The translations under genes were made by a program, and so were the position numbers. Source: Actinobacteria bacterium IMCC25003 (GTDB lineage: Bacteria; Actinomycetota; Actinomycetes; Nanopelagicales; Nanopelagicaceae). Taken from it: 64,000 nucleotides of DNA. The stretch spans positions 1-64,000 of the forward strand of contig CP015603.1 of the NCBI GenBank assembly GCA_002284855.1, in the 5' to 3' direction. Positions 57,147 through 64,000 of this stretch are shown piece after piece. The notes below the pieces were generated by a model, which did not search any database, had not been told where the DNA came from, and worked only from the letters and a program-made list of their open reading frames with translations. Numbering within the stretch: position 1 is the stretch's first letter; every line of letters begins with the position of its first letter.

Positions 57147-57542
57147 ATGTCTGCAAGCAAGAGCCAATTCGATTTTAACGATCGTTATGGTGTTAAGCCT
57201 GCACGCGCGTGGATTAAGTACGCTGCATTCTTCGCAATCGTTGGTGGCGGTTGGCTCATCTGGGCAGGTTTTCATCACTCCAACCCTGAAATTCGTACTC
57301 AATTAATTTCATTTATTACTGAAGATCCTCGTAACCCAGAGATTCGATACTCCTTACAACGTAAATCAGGTAGCGATGTTGTTATCTGCACACTTACCGC
57401 TCGCGACTTTGAGAAGAATGTCGTAGGTCAGATTGAAGAGACTATTCCTGCGGGTGATACCTATCTTGAGCTCACCACCACCATTCCTACGCGTGCTGAT
57501 GCGGTCAATGCAGGTATCGAACGCTGCCACGTCACGCCTTGA
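57147..57542 (+). CDS. DUF4307 membrane-anchored protein
   Basis: The 131-residue protein has a hydrophilic N-terminus with DRYGVKP, one helix (about 24-42) and an extracytoplasmic domain with two cysteines (VVICTLTARDF and IERCHV). This matches DUF4307, which in actinobacteria stands next to greA as it does here. GAGAGG lies about 8 nt before the ATG. The role is unknown. Confidence 0.85.
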   Translation: MSASKSQFDFNDRYGVKPARAWIKYAAFFAIVGGGWLIWAGFHHSNPEIRTQLISFITEDPRNPEIRYSLQRKSGSDVVICTLTARDFEKNVVGQIEETIPAGDTYLELTTTIPTRADAVNAGIERCHVTP

Positions 57543-57566
57543 AACTCCCCGCTAGGATTGCTCACT

Positions 57567-58046
57567 ATGAGTTCACAACAGACATGGCTTACCCAAGAAG
57601 CAGCTGATCGCCTAGCTGCAGAACTCGCCAACCTTGAAGGTGAAGGCCGTAAAGAGATCACCGCAAAGATTGAAGCAGCGCGTGCTGAAGGCGACCTCAA
57701 AGAGAACGGTGGCTACCACGCAGCTCGTGACGAGCAGGGAAAGATGGAAGCTCGTATCCGACAGCTCAAGCAGATGCTCGAAAATGCCCACATCGGAACT
57801 CCTCCAGCGAGTGCCGACGGAAAAGTTGGCGCAGGAATGGTTGTTACTGCAGTGATTGCAGGAGATGAGATGAAGTTTCTTCTCGGTTCTCGCGAAATTG
57901 CATCAGGTGATCTCGATGTCTACTCTGAAAAATCTCCGCTGGGTTCAGCGGTTCTTGGCGCTGAAATCGGTGCAACCGTTTCATACACCGCGCCTAATGG
58001 TCGCGAAATCAAGGTCGAGATTAAAGCCGCTGAGTTCTTCGCTTAA
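57567..58046 (+). CDS. greA: Transcription elongation factor GreA
   Basis: Rescues backtracked RNA polymerase. The 159-residue protein has the N-terminal coiled coil with ARAEGDLKENGGYHAARDEQGKMEARIRQL, the acidic tip residues being in DLKEN, and a C-terminal FKBP-like domain with SPLGSAVLGAEIGATVSYTAPNGRE. The ATG at 57567 is chosen over an upstream TTG. A TAGGAT box lies 8 nt before it. Confidence 0.95.
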   Translation: MSSQQTWLTQEAADRLAAELANLEGEGRKEITAKIEAARAEGDLKENGGYHAARDEQGKMEARIRQLKQMLENAHIGTPPASADGKVGAGMVVTAVIAGDEMKFLLGSREIASGDLDVYSEKSPLGSAVLGAEIGATVSYTAPNGREIKVEIKAAEFFA

Positions 58047-58049
58047 CTG

Positions 58050-58841
58050 TTAATCAACTGAGCGGCGATATTTGCGCAAGCTCAACGGCACAAAGATCAC
58101 CATAATCACGACGATATAAAAGAGTGAGGTCGTGAGCGGGTGTTCGCTCGGGAATGAACCTGCTGTCGCTCCGAATTCATTTTTAAGACCGAAGAGTTGA
58201 CGGCAAGCTGCAACCATCGTTGAAACTGGATTCCACTCTGCAAAGTACTGAAGTATCCGTGGCATACCTGTAGTTGGTGCAAATGCGTTAGATAAGAATG
58301 TCAGCGGGAATGTCACGATAAAGCTGACGTTCTGTACAACGCGCGCATCGGATGCTGAAAGACCCACCAGGACTCCGACCCATGAAAGCGCGTATCCAAA
58401 GAGAAGTAGAAATAGGAATCCGAGAGCAACATTGCCAAGACCTGCAGATGGGCGCCAACCCACAACGTAGCCAGCGGTCCCCATCACGGCGAGAACAACA
58501 ATATTAAGAAGTGAATCTCCGAGTGTGCGACCGATGACGAGCGCTGATTGAGAGATAGGAAGTGATCTAAAACGATCGATCAAACCCTTCTTCATATCTT
58601 CAGCGAGGCCAGAAGCAGTGCCAGCCAAGGTAAATGCGACTGTCTGCACAAAGATGCCTGGCATCAAGAGTTGAACATAGCCACCAGGTTGCCCCGTATT
58701 AATGGATCCGCCGAATACATAGCGGAAGAGAAGTACAAACATCACGGGTTGAATGGTGGAGAAGATAAGGACTTCAGGAACTCGAGTCAGCAGAAGTAGT
58801 TGTCTGCGAGTAATAATCGCAATGTCATTTACGGCGCTCAT
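58050..58841 (-). CDS. ABC-2 type exporter permease (DrrB-like)
   Basis: The 263-residue protein has six membrane helices and the ABC-2 signature region LSASDARVVQNVSFIVTFPLTFLSNAFAPTTGMP. The N-terminus is ITRRQLLLLTRVPEVLIFSTIQPVMFVLLF, as in DrrB permeases of antibiotic exporters. Its start overlaps the ATPase gene by 4 nt. The substrate is unknown. Confidence 0.9.
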   Translation of the reverse strand: MSAVNDIAIITRRQLLLLTRVPEVLIFSTIQPVMFVLLFRYVFGGSINTGQPGGYVQLLMPGIFVQTVAFTLAGTASGLAEDMKKGLIDRFRSLPISQSALVIGRTLGDSLLNIVVLAVMGTAGYVVGWRPSAGLGNVALGFLFLLLFGYALSWVGVLVGLSASDARVVQNVSFIVTFPLTFLSNAFAPTTGMPRILQYFAEWNPVSTMVAACRQLFGLKNEFGATAGSFPSEHPLTTSLFYIVVIMVIFVPLSLRKYRRSVD

Positions 58842-59821
58842 TTTCTTCCTCTCTTCTTCTCTGCAACTTCGACTTTCTTCTCTTCAGCTGCATGTCCTGT
58901 CAGTGAAAGGAATACATCATCGAGAGATGGGCGCTTAAGCCCCACATCAAGTGCATGAATTCCAGCGCTATCGAGAGCTTTCAGAACTTCGAAGAGAGCA
59001 GCAGACCCTGTTGAAACTGGGGCGGAGATGAGGCGAAGGCCTTCATCGAGTGTCGCCTTATTGCCGCTGACTGCAGAAACGATCTCCATAGTCTTTGCGA
59101 CATGAGTTTGTTCAACAACAACCTCAAGACGTTCGCCACCAACTTGTTTCTTCAACGCATCTGAAGTTCCGCGAGCGATTACTTTTCCAGTATCAATGAC
59201 CGCGATTTCATCTGCAAGTTGATCAGCTTCTTCCAAATACTGTGTTGTTAAGAGAAGAGTTACTCCACCTTTAACGAGCTCTTGAATGACTCCCCACATC
59301 TCTTGGCGACCACGTGGATCAAGCCCAGTAGTTGGTTCATCGAGGAAGAGAACTTTTGGCTTCACAATCAGTGATGCTGCTAAATCAAGACGACGACGCA
59401 TTCCACCTGAATAAGTCTTGATAGGGCGCTTTGCTGCTTCAGTAAGTGAGAAGCGCTCGAGTAATTCATTTGCGCGAAGAACAGCTTGTTTCTTACCGAG
59501 GTGATACAACTCACCGAACATGACAAGATTGTCATAACCGGTGAGAATTTCATCAACAGCTGCATATTGACCAGATAAGCCAATGACTTCACGAACTTTT
59601 TCGGGATTCTTGATGACATCGATACCTGCAACCTGGGCGCTACCTGAATCTGGGCGCATTAAAGTCGACAAGATGCGAACAGTGGTTGTCTTACCCGCAC
59701 CATTGGGTCCAAGAACGCTGAGAACAGTTCCTTCTTCTACATCAAGGCTGAGGTCATCGAGTGCGCGCACTCGACCTTTGTCATAGGTCTTTACGAGGTT
59801 TTCGGCGATAACTGATTTCAC
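58838..59821 (-). CDS. ABC exporter ATPase (DrrA-like)
   Basis: The 327-residue protein has Walker [13 protein letters not shown], signature [12 protein letters not shown], Walker [13 protein letters not shown], and a C-terminal DrrA-type domain with [14 protein letters not shown]. It pairs with the overlapping permease gene. It starts with a GTG, with TAAGTT exactly 6 nt upstream and no Shine-Dalgarno. Confidence 0.92.
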   Translation of the reverse strand: MKSVIAENLVKTYDKGRVRALDDLSLDVEEGTVLSVLGPNGAGKTTTVRILSTLMRPDSGSAQVAGIDVIKNPEKVREVIGLSGQYAAVDEILTGYDNLVMFGELYHLGKKQAVLRANELLERFSLTEAAKRPIKTYSGGMRRRLDLAASLIVKPKVLFLDEPTTGLDPRGRQEMWGVIQELVKGGVTLLLTTQYLEEADQLADEIAVIDTGKVIARGTSDALKKQVGGERLEVVVEQTHVAKTMEIVSAVSGNKATLDEGLRLISAPVSTGSAALFEVLKALDSAGIHALDVGLKRPSLDDVFLSLTGHAAEEKKVEVAEKKRGRK

Positions 59822-59839
59822 ACAGTAAACTTACCGCCT
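59822..59839. promoter_or_regulatory. 18-bp divergent start-to-start gap with overlapping -10 boxes
   Basis: The minus strand has TAAGTT 6 nt before the ABC ATPase GTG. The plus strand has TAAACT (59826-59831) 8 nt before the MFS ATG. The two boxes are largely complementary copies of the same bases. Both genes would have leader lengths of 0-2 nt. Confidence 0.5.
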
Positions 59840-61402
59840 ATGACAAAAAATGCGCCTTCTAAGGAACACTCACACCGCGAGATCATGATCATTCTCAGCG
59901 GTCTCATGACCGGCATGCTGCTTGCAGCGCTGGACCAGACAATTGTCTCAACTGCTCTCAAGAGCATCGTTGAAGACTTCAACGGTCTCGACCACTACAC
60001 ATGGGTTGTTACCGCTTACCTTCTTACATCAACTGCATCGACTCCGTTGTACGGAAAGATCTCCGACCTTTACGGTCGACGCATCGTCTTCCAGTTTGCA
60101 ATCGTTACATTCCTTATTGGTTCATTCGCAGCAGGTGCATCACAGAACATGTCTCAGCTCATCGCAACCCGCGCAGTACAGGGACTTGGCGCTGGTGGTT
60201 TGATGGCACTTACCTTCGTCATCATCGGTGACATCGTTCCTCCACGCGAACGTGGTCGCTATCAGGGTTACTTCGGCGCAGTCTGGGGTCTCTCATCTGT
60301 TGCCGGCCCACTTCTCGGCGGCTTCTTCTCAGACCATGCAACGATCCTTGGAATCACAGGATGGCGTTGGATCTTCTACATCAACCTTCCATTCGGTATT
60401 GCAGCTCTAGCGATTACCTCAGCAGTGCTTCACATCCCTAAGGTAAAGCGCGAACATAAGATCGATTATCTCGGCGCACTTCTTCTTGTTGCAGCAGTTA
60501 CTACCACTCTCCTTGCGGTTTCTATCTATGGCCCTCAAGATGGTTGGACTGACTCACACACACTCACTTACTTCGGTTCAGGTATTGCACTCACTGTGCT
60601 ATTCCTTAAGTGGGAGTCAAAGGCTGTCGAGCCAATCATTCCTCTAACTCTTTTCAAGAACCACACCTTCTCTCTTACCTCAATCCTCGGTGCCATCATC
60701 GGTGCAGGTATGTTCGGCGCAATCGTTATGTTGCCTTTGTACATGCAGGTCGTAAAGGGTTACTCAGCAACTGAAGCTGGTTTGAAGTTGATTCCACTTA
60801 TGCTCGGTATCGTTTCAACTTCGATCTTCAGCGGTAAGGCAATCACCAAGAGCGGTCGTTATAAGCGCTATCCAATAGTTGGAACAGCAATCATGACTCT
60901 GGGTATCTTGGCGATGGTTCGCCTCAATATCGATACTCCTTATTGGGAGATTTCAATCTACGCAATCATGGTCGGTGCAGGACTTGGTCTTTCAATGCAG
61001 ACCATCGTTATTGCCCTTCAGAACGCAGTTGAATTCAAAGATATGGGCGTAGCAACAAGCTCAAATACATTCTTCCGTTCACTCGGATCTGTATTCGGCA
61101 CTGCAATCTTCGGAACAATCCTCACCAACCGCCTTGGTCATTACCTGCTCACATCAGGGTTTGATCCAGCTCAGGCAAAGCTTGTACAGAGCAACACAGC
61201 AGCAATCGGCGCTCTTCCACCAGAAGGTCGCGTAACTGCTCTCAACGCTTTCGTTGAGTCATTCCATGTTGTATTCCTTGTTGCAGCGCCTGTTGTGGCA
61301 ATCGGATTCTTCGTGGCGCTCTTCCTTCGCGAAACCCCACTACGTACAAATGCAGACTATGCGTCTGCTCGTAATGAGGCAGCTGGCGAGGCGCTCGGTT
61401 AA
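59840..61402 (+). CDS. MFS drug exporter, DHA2 (EmrB/QacA) family
   Basis: The 520-residue membrane protein has 14 predicted helices. It has the DHA2 marks: [17 protein letters not shown] in helix 1, the loop motif [10 protein letters not shown], and motif C-like [10 protein letters not shown] with [12 protein letters not shown]. It probably exports toxic organic compounds by proton antiport. It diverges from the DrrAB-like exporter. Confidence 0.92.
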   Translation: MTKNAPSKEHSHREIMIILSGLMTGMLLAALDQTIVSTALKSIVEDFNGLDHYTWVVTAYLLTSTASTPLYGKISDLYGRRIVFQFAIVTFLIGSFAAGASQNMSQLIATRAVQGLGAGGLMALTFVIIGDIVPPRERGRYQGYFGAVWGLSSVAGPLLGGFFSDHATILGITGWRWIFYINLPFGIAALAITSAVLHIPKVKREHKIDYLGALLLVAAVTTTLLAVSIYGPQDGWTDSHTLTYFGSGIALTVLFLKWESKAVEPIIPLTLFKNHTFSLTSILGAIIGAGMFGAIVMLPLYMQVVKGYSATEAGLKLIPLMLGIVSTSIFSGKAITKSGRYKRYPIVGTAIMTLGILAMVRLNIDTPYWEISIYAIMVGAGLGLSMQTIVIALQNAVEFKDMGVATSSNTFFRSLGSVFGTAIFGTILTNRLGHYLLTSGFDPAQAKLVQSNTAAIGALPPEGRVTALNAFVESFHVVFLVAAPVVAIGFFVALFLRETPLRTNADYASARNEAAGEALG

Positions 61403-61423
61403 ACCGAGCCCAGTTATCTACCT

Positions 61424-62635
61424 GTGAAAAATAAGTTCACCAACCCCTTTGCGGAATTTCCGCGGGAGGTTGGTGTTCTTGTTTTCGCATCTTTTTTTGT
61501 TGCAGTGGGATTCGGAATCATCTCCCCCACTCTGCCGCTCTTCGCGCGCTCATTTGGCGTCAATAATGCACAGGTAGGTGCAATCCTCTCTGCATTCGCC
61601 TTTGCCCGCTTTGCTACAGGGCTTATCAGCGGCAAGCTCGTCGATCACTTCGGCGAACGACTTGTCTACTCATTCGGAATCGGCTTCGTCTCCATCACAT
61701 CATTTGCAGCTGGAATGGCTCAGAATTACGGCCAACTACTTATCTTCCGCGCAGTAGGTGGCTTTGGTTCATCAATGTTCTCTGTTGCAGCAGGCTCTAT
61801 CTTGCTACGTGCAGTCGATGATGATCATCGCGCACGTGCACAATCTCTCTACAACGGATCATTCTTAGTGGGAATGATGGCGGGCCCTGTCGTTGGAGGG
61901 GCGCTCTCTGGTTTCTCATTGCGAGCACCGCTTCTCATTTATGGATTCCTCCTTATCGGAGCGAGTGCATCAGGTGCATTCCTGTTACGTAACTCAACAC
62001 TTGCTGCAAAACCCACCGCTACTTCAAACCGCGAAACCATCACCATTAAATCTGCACTAGCACTGAGCCCTTATCGCAGCGCTTTGATTATCTCTTTCAT
62101 TACATCGTGGGTTCTCTTTGGTATGAGCCGTTCCATCTTGCCGCTCTTTATGGTTGAAGAAATCAAAGTAACTCCGAGCTTTATGGGCCTTGGCTTCACC
62201 ATCACCACAATCATCAATGGGCTCTTCTTACTCCGTGCCGGAAAGTTATCTGACCTCAATGGTCGTCGCTTTTCAGCTGTAATCGGCACATCCTTTGTCA
62301 CGCTCTTCATCTTCGCCTTAGCATTCACAACAAAGCCTTGGCACTTCATCGCCGCAAGCGTCATTGTCGGATTTGGGGGCGCTTTCCTATCGACAACTCC
62401 ATCATCGATTGTCGGTGATGTTCTTGAAGGTAAAGGCGGCCAGGTAATTGGCCTCTTCCAAATGTCAGGCGATGCCGGCGCAATGGTGGCGCCCATTATT
62501 CTTGGCTTTATCGCCGACCATTATGGATTTAGACCAGCATTTATTACCTCTGCTGTGCTGATGTCAGTGGCAGTTCTTGTGGCAACAAAATTGCCCGAAA
62601 CGCGGGCTTCGCATCTCGGGCAATCTAGTAAGTAG
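61424..62635 (+). CDS. MFS transporter (12 helices)
   Basis: The 403-residue protein has about 12 helices. Motif A-like sequence ISGKLVDHFGER follows helix 2, a matching GKLSDLNGRRF lies in the second half, and MAGPVVGGALSGF is in helix 5. This points to the DHA1-like efflux group, though the substrate is unknown. It starts with GTG, 21 nt after the previous exporter, and the two may be co-transcribed. It converges on the Bax-inhibitor gene with a 3-bp gap. Confidence 0.88.
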   Translation: MKNKFTNPFAEFPREVGVLVFASFFVAVGFGIISPTLPLFARSFGVNNAQVGAILSAFAFARFATGLISGKLVDHFGERLVYSFGIGFVSITSFAAGMAQNYGQLLIFRAVGGFGSSMFSVAAGSILLRAVDDDHRARAQSLYNGSFLVGMMAGPVVGGALSGFSLRAPLLIYGFLLIGASASGAFLLRNSTLAAKPTATSNRETITIKSALALSPYRSALIISFITSWVLFGMSRSILPLFMVEEIKVTPSFMGLGFTITTIINGLFLLRAGKLSDLNGRRFSAVIGTSFVTLFIFALAFTTKPWHFIAASVIVGFGGAFLSTTPSSIVGDVLEGKGGQVIGLFQMSGDAGAMVAPIILGFIADHYGFRPAFITSAVLMSVAVLVATKLPETRASHLGQSSK

Positions 62636-62638
62636 TTT

Positions 62639-63370
62639 TTAGTCGTTGCTACGAAGGATTGAGATGAGTCTCAAGACTTCGAGGTACAACCAGACCAAGG
62701 TAACCATGAGGCCAAATGCACAGCGCCATGACTCTTCTTGTGGAACGCGAGCAGCAACTGCCTTTTCGATCTGATCAAAGTCCATCACGATAAACATTGA
62801 TGCAAGCGCGACTCCACCAACAGCAATAAGAAGTCCCAATGAACCTGATGGGAATCCAGTGAAGAGTGTGACAAGACCGAATACAACGTATCCAATCAGC
62901 GCACCCATCATGATGCGTGTGAACTTAGGTGTTACACGGATCTTGCCGCTGCGGTAAGCAAGGAGAACACCACCGAAGGCACAACCTGTTGCAATAACAG
63001 CTTGTCCAACAATGCCTTGATATGCATCGTTATAAATTCGGCTAATTGTTCCGATTGCTAGACCTTGTGCAGCTGCGTAAGCGAGGACAAATCCTGGGCG
63101 GACCTTCTTAGAAAATGAGTTGACCATCGCGAGGATAAATCCGCCAAGGAAACCTACGAGTGCAAGGCCAGGGCTATTTGCTCGCCATGCAAATGTTCCG
63201 ACTGCAACGAGAACTGCAAAGAGTCCGGCAGTCTTGATAACAACATCGTCAATCGACATTGGTGCAGAAGATGGGCGGCTCTCGAGCGTATTGAGGTCGT
63301 GAGTCTGAGTGGATCCTTCTTTGATACGAGCGAAACCGCGGCCGGTAAGGACTGGGTTAGAACTGCGCAT
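62639..63370 (-). CDS. Bax inhibitor-1 / YccA family membrane protein
   Basis: The 243-residue protein has a hydrophilic N-terminus of about 45 residues and seven membrane helices. The C-terminal LRLISILRS and MDFDQIEKAVAARVPQEESWRCAFGLMVTLVWLYLEVLRL are typical of actinobacterial Bax inhibitor-1/YccA proteins. The ATG at 63370 has AAGGAG 6 nt upstream. A longer frame to 63430 would bury this site. Confidence 0.92.
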   Translation of the reverse strand: MRSSNPVLTGRGFARIKEGSTQTHDLNTLESRPSSAPMSIDDVVIKTAGLFAVLVAVGTFAWRANSPGLALVGFLGGFILAMVNSFSKKVRPGFVLAYAAAQGLAIGTISRIYNDAYQGIVGQAVIATGCAFGGVLLAYRSGKIRVTPKFTRIMMGALIGYVVFGLVTLFTGFPSGSLGLLIAVGGVALASMFIVMDFDQIEKAVAARVPQEESWRCAFGLMVTLVWLYLEVLRLISILRSND

Positions 63371-63493
63371 TAATTTCTCCTTATATATGTCCGAAGAAAG
63401 GTTCTCCGTACACTCCATAACGTACGGCAAGGGTAGAAAATTTCCACATTTAGGTGCGCCTAAAGATTTAGAAAAGGTTGTGAAAAGCCTCTT

Positions 63494-63568
63494 TGGAGCC
63501 CTCGGTCGGGATTGAACCGACGATCTGCTCGTTACGAATGAGCCGCTCTACCACTGAGCCACGAGGGC
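63494..63568 (-). tRNA. tRNA-Thr (anticodon CGT)
   Basis: The minus strand gives a full 72-nt cloverleaf plus encoded CCA. The acceptor stem is GCCCTCG / CGAGGGC, the D arm GCTC-GAGC, the anticodon loop TTCGTAA reads CGT, and the T arm is GTCGG-TTCAATC-CCGAC. One A-C mismatch sits next to the anticodon loop. Confidence 0.9.
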
Positions 63569-63590
63569 AAACTGCAGGATAAATATTACG

Positions 63591-63634
63591 TGCCCCCAGT
63601 CGGACTCGAACCGACACTGGAAGGATTTTACGAA
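63591..63634 (-). other. 3' tRNA fragment, possible attachment-site remnant
   Basis: The minus strand carries a T arm GTCGG-TTCGAGT-CCGAC followed by TGGGGGCA, the 3' end of a tRNA acceptor with discriminator A. No matching GCCCCCA 5' half, D arm or anticodon stem is present; the DUF1566-type coding region ends right where the fragment begins. Such 3' tRNA ends are typical scars of integration into tRNA genes. The parent tRNA is probably of a Leu or Arg type, not certain. Confidence 0.6.
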
Positions 63635-64000
63635 CTAGAAGGCGCGGATAGGACGGATGTAGTAGGTGTTGTTCTTACCGCTGGCGAACTGGTTGCCTCC
63701 GCTGGTCTGGAAGTTCTGGGCCCATGCCGAGAATCCAAAGCCCTCAGACGATGACCAGTAGTAGTACGCCGCGAATCCAGATGCACCAGATCCTGTGTTG
63801 ATTGCTCCACCTGTACAAACAGTTGCATCTGATATCCAGGCCTGACCTTTTGACCACTTACACATCTGATTAAGTTCATCTTTAGATGGCAGATACCAAT
63901 CATCAAAGAGAACACCTGAAACTGTGACGGTATATGAATCAGCTAGTGCTGCAGCAGAAGTAGAGGTATCGGTATTTCCTTGGCTGACAATTGCGCGGGT
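63635..64000 (-). CDS. C-terminal part of a DUF1566-domain surface-type protein (partial)
   Basis: The frame is open from the window edge to the TAG at 63635, so only the last 121 residues are seen. After a Thr/Ser/Ala-rich stretch comes a domain with DDWYLPSKDELNQM, ATVCTGG, YYWSSSEGFGFSAWAQNF and the ending YYIRPIRAF. This is the DUF1566 pattern found in large secreted or surface proteins of bacteria. An internal ATG at 63865 is unlikely to be the true start, because the domain begins before it. Confidence 0.75.
   Translation of the reverse strand, partial: TRAIVSQGNTDTSTSAAALADSYTVTVSGVLFDDWYLPSKDELNQMCKWSKGQAWISDATVCTGGAINTGSGASGFAAYYYWSSSEGFGFSAWAQNFQTSGGNQFASGKNNTYYIRPIRAF

Noticed and set aside
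63541-63640. A second complete tRNA overlapping the DUF1566 gene
   Set aside because: Only the T arm and 3' acceptor strand can be folded; the sequence on the 5' side is coding and offers no D arm or matching acceptor strand.
63635-63865. A complete 76-codon gene starting at 63865
   Set aside because: The frame continues upstream to the window edge with matching DUF1566 sequence, so the ATG is internal to a larger, truncated-by-window gene.

Overview
The window looks like part of the chromosome of a streamlined, free-living freshwater actinobacterium of the acI / Nanopelagicales type (Ca. Planktophila / Nanopelagicus-like). This placement is inferred from gene content and order, not from a marker-gene search. 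It rests on: fused 2-oxoglutarate decarboxylase (kgd), mycoredoxin, SigR/RsrA, a WhiB7-type regulator, Ni-superoxide dismutase with its SodX peptidase, AdnAB instead of RecBCD, DUF3817/DUF4307/DUF6542/DUF5679 proteins, base composition that is not GC-rich, and extreme compactness. Convergent stop codons lie 2 to 14 bp apart or overlap, and many genes have a TAnnnT box about 6 nt before the start codon with no Shine-Dalgarno, the layout of leaderless mRNAs.

Layout. 277-3636 (-): smpB, ftsX, ftsE, prfB. 3657-7810 (-): a compact Tad/Flp pilus operon (TadA ATPase, TadB, TadC, a short pilin and three small TadE/G-like proteins), preceded by a degenerate GGDEF protein (7881-8330). 8349-9548: a membrane protein and an SDR oxidoreductase. 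9754-14519: kgd, mycoredoxin, and the divergent sodX/sodN pair. 14533-19831: a thioesterase, rsrA-sigR, a SRAP peptidase, aroA, rsgA and hisN, an order typical of the actinobacterial sigR neighbourhood. 19834-23450: copper P-type ATPase, a phosphatidylcholine-synthase-like enzyme, a membrane protein and initiator tRNA.

23513-43960 is a conserved actinobacterial block: UPF0182 protein, a YlbL-like Lon-domain protein lacking its PDZ domain, zincin-like DUF2342 protein, DUF45/M48 metallopeptidase, DUF5679 protein, a ThiF/TOMM-cyclodehydratase-like protein, whiB7, uvrD2, nudC, an EEP-family hydrolase, katG, adnB and adnA. 44083-53577: typA, ychF, rmuC, DUF6542 protein, an alpha/beta hydrolase, ispH, xseA, xseB and class I fumarase. 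53592-63370: SLT lytic transglycosylase, PIN-PhoH protein, DUF3817, SURF1, DUF4307, greA, a DrrAB-type ABC exporter, two MFS exporters and a Bax-inhibitor-1 protein. 63494-64000: tRNA-Thr, a 3' tRNA fragment, and the end of a DUF1566 surface-type protein running off the window, which may mark an island boundary.

Most notable: the whiB7 leader (31607-31965). It holds an AT-rich element 3 bp upstream of a -35 box, a 48-codon uORF with a strong Shine-Dalgarno, and an intrinsic terminator. The 5' arm of that terminator can pair instead with the end of the uORF. This is the architecture expected for antibiotic-sensing attenuation of whiB7.
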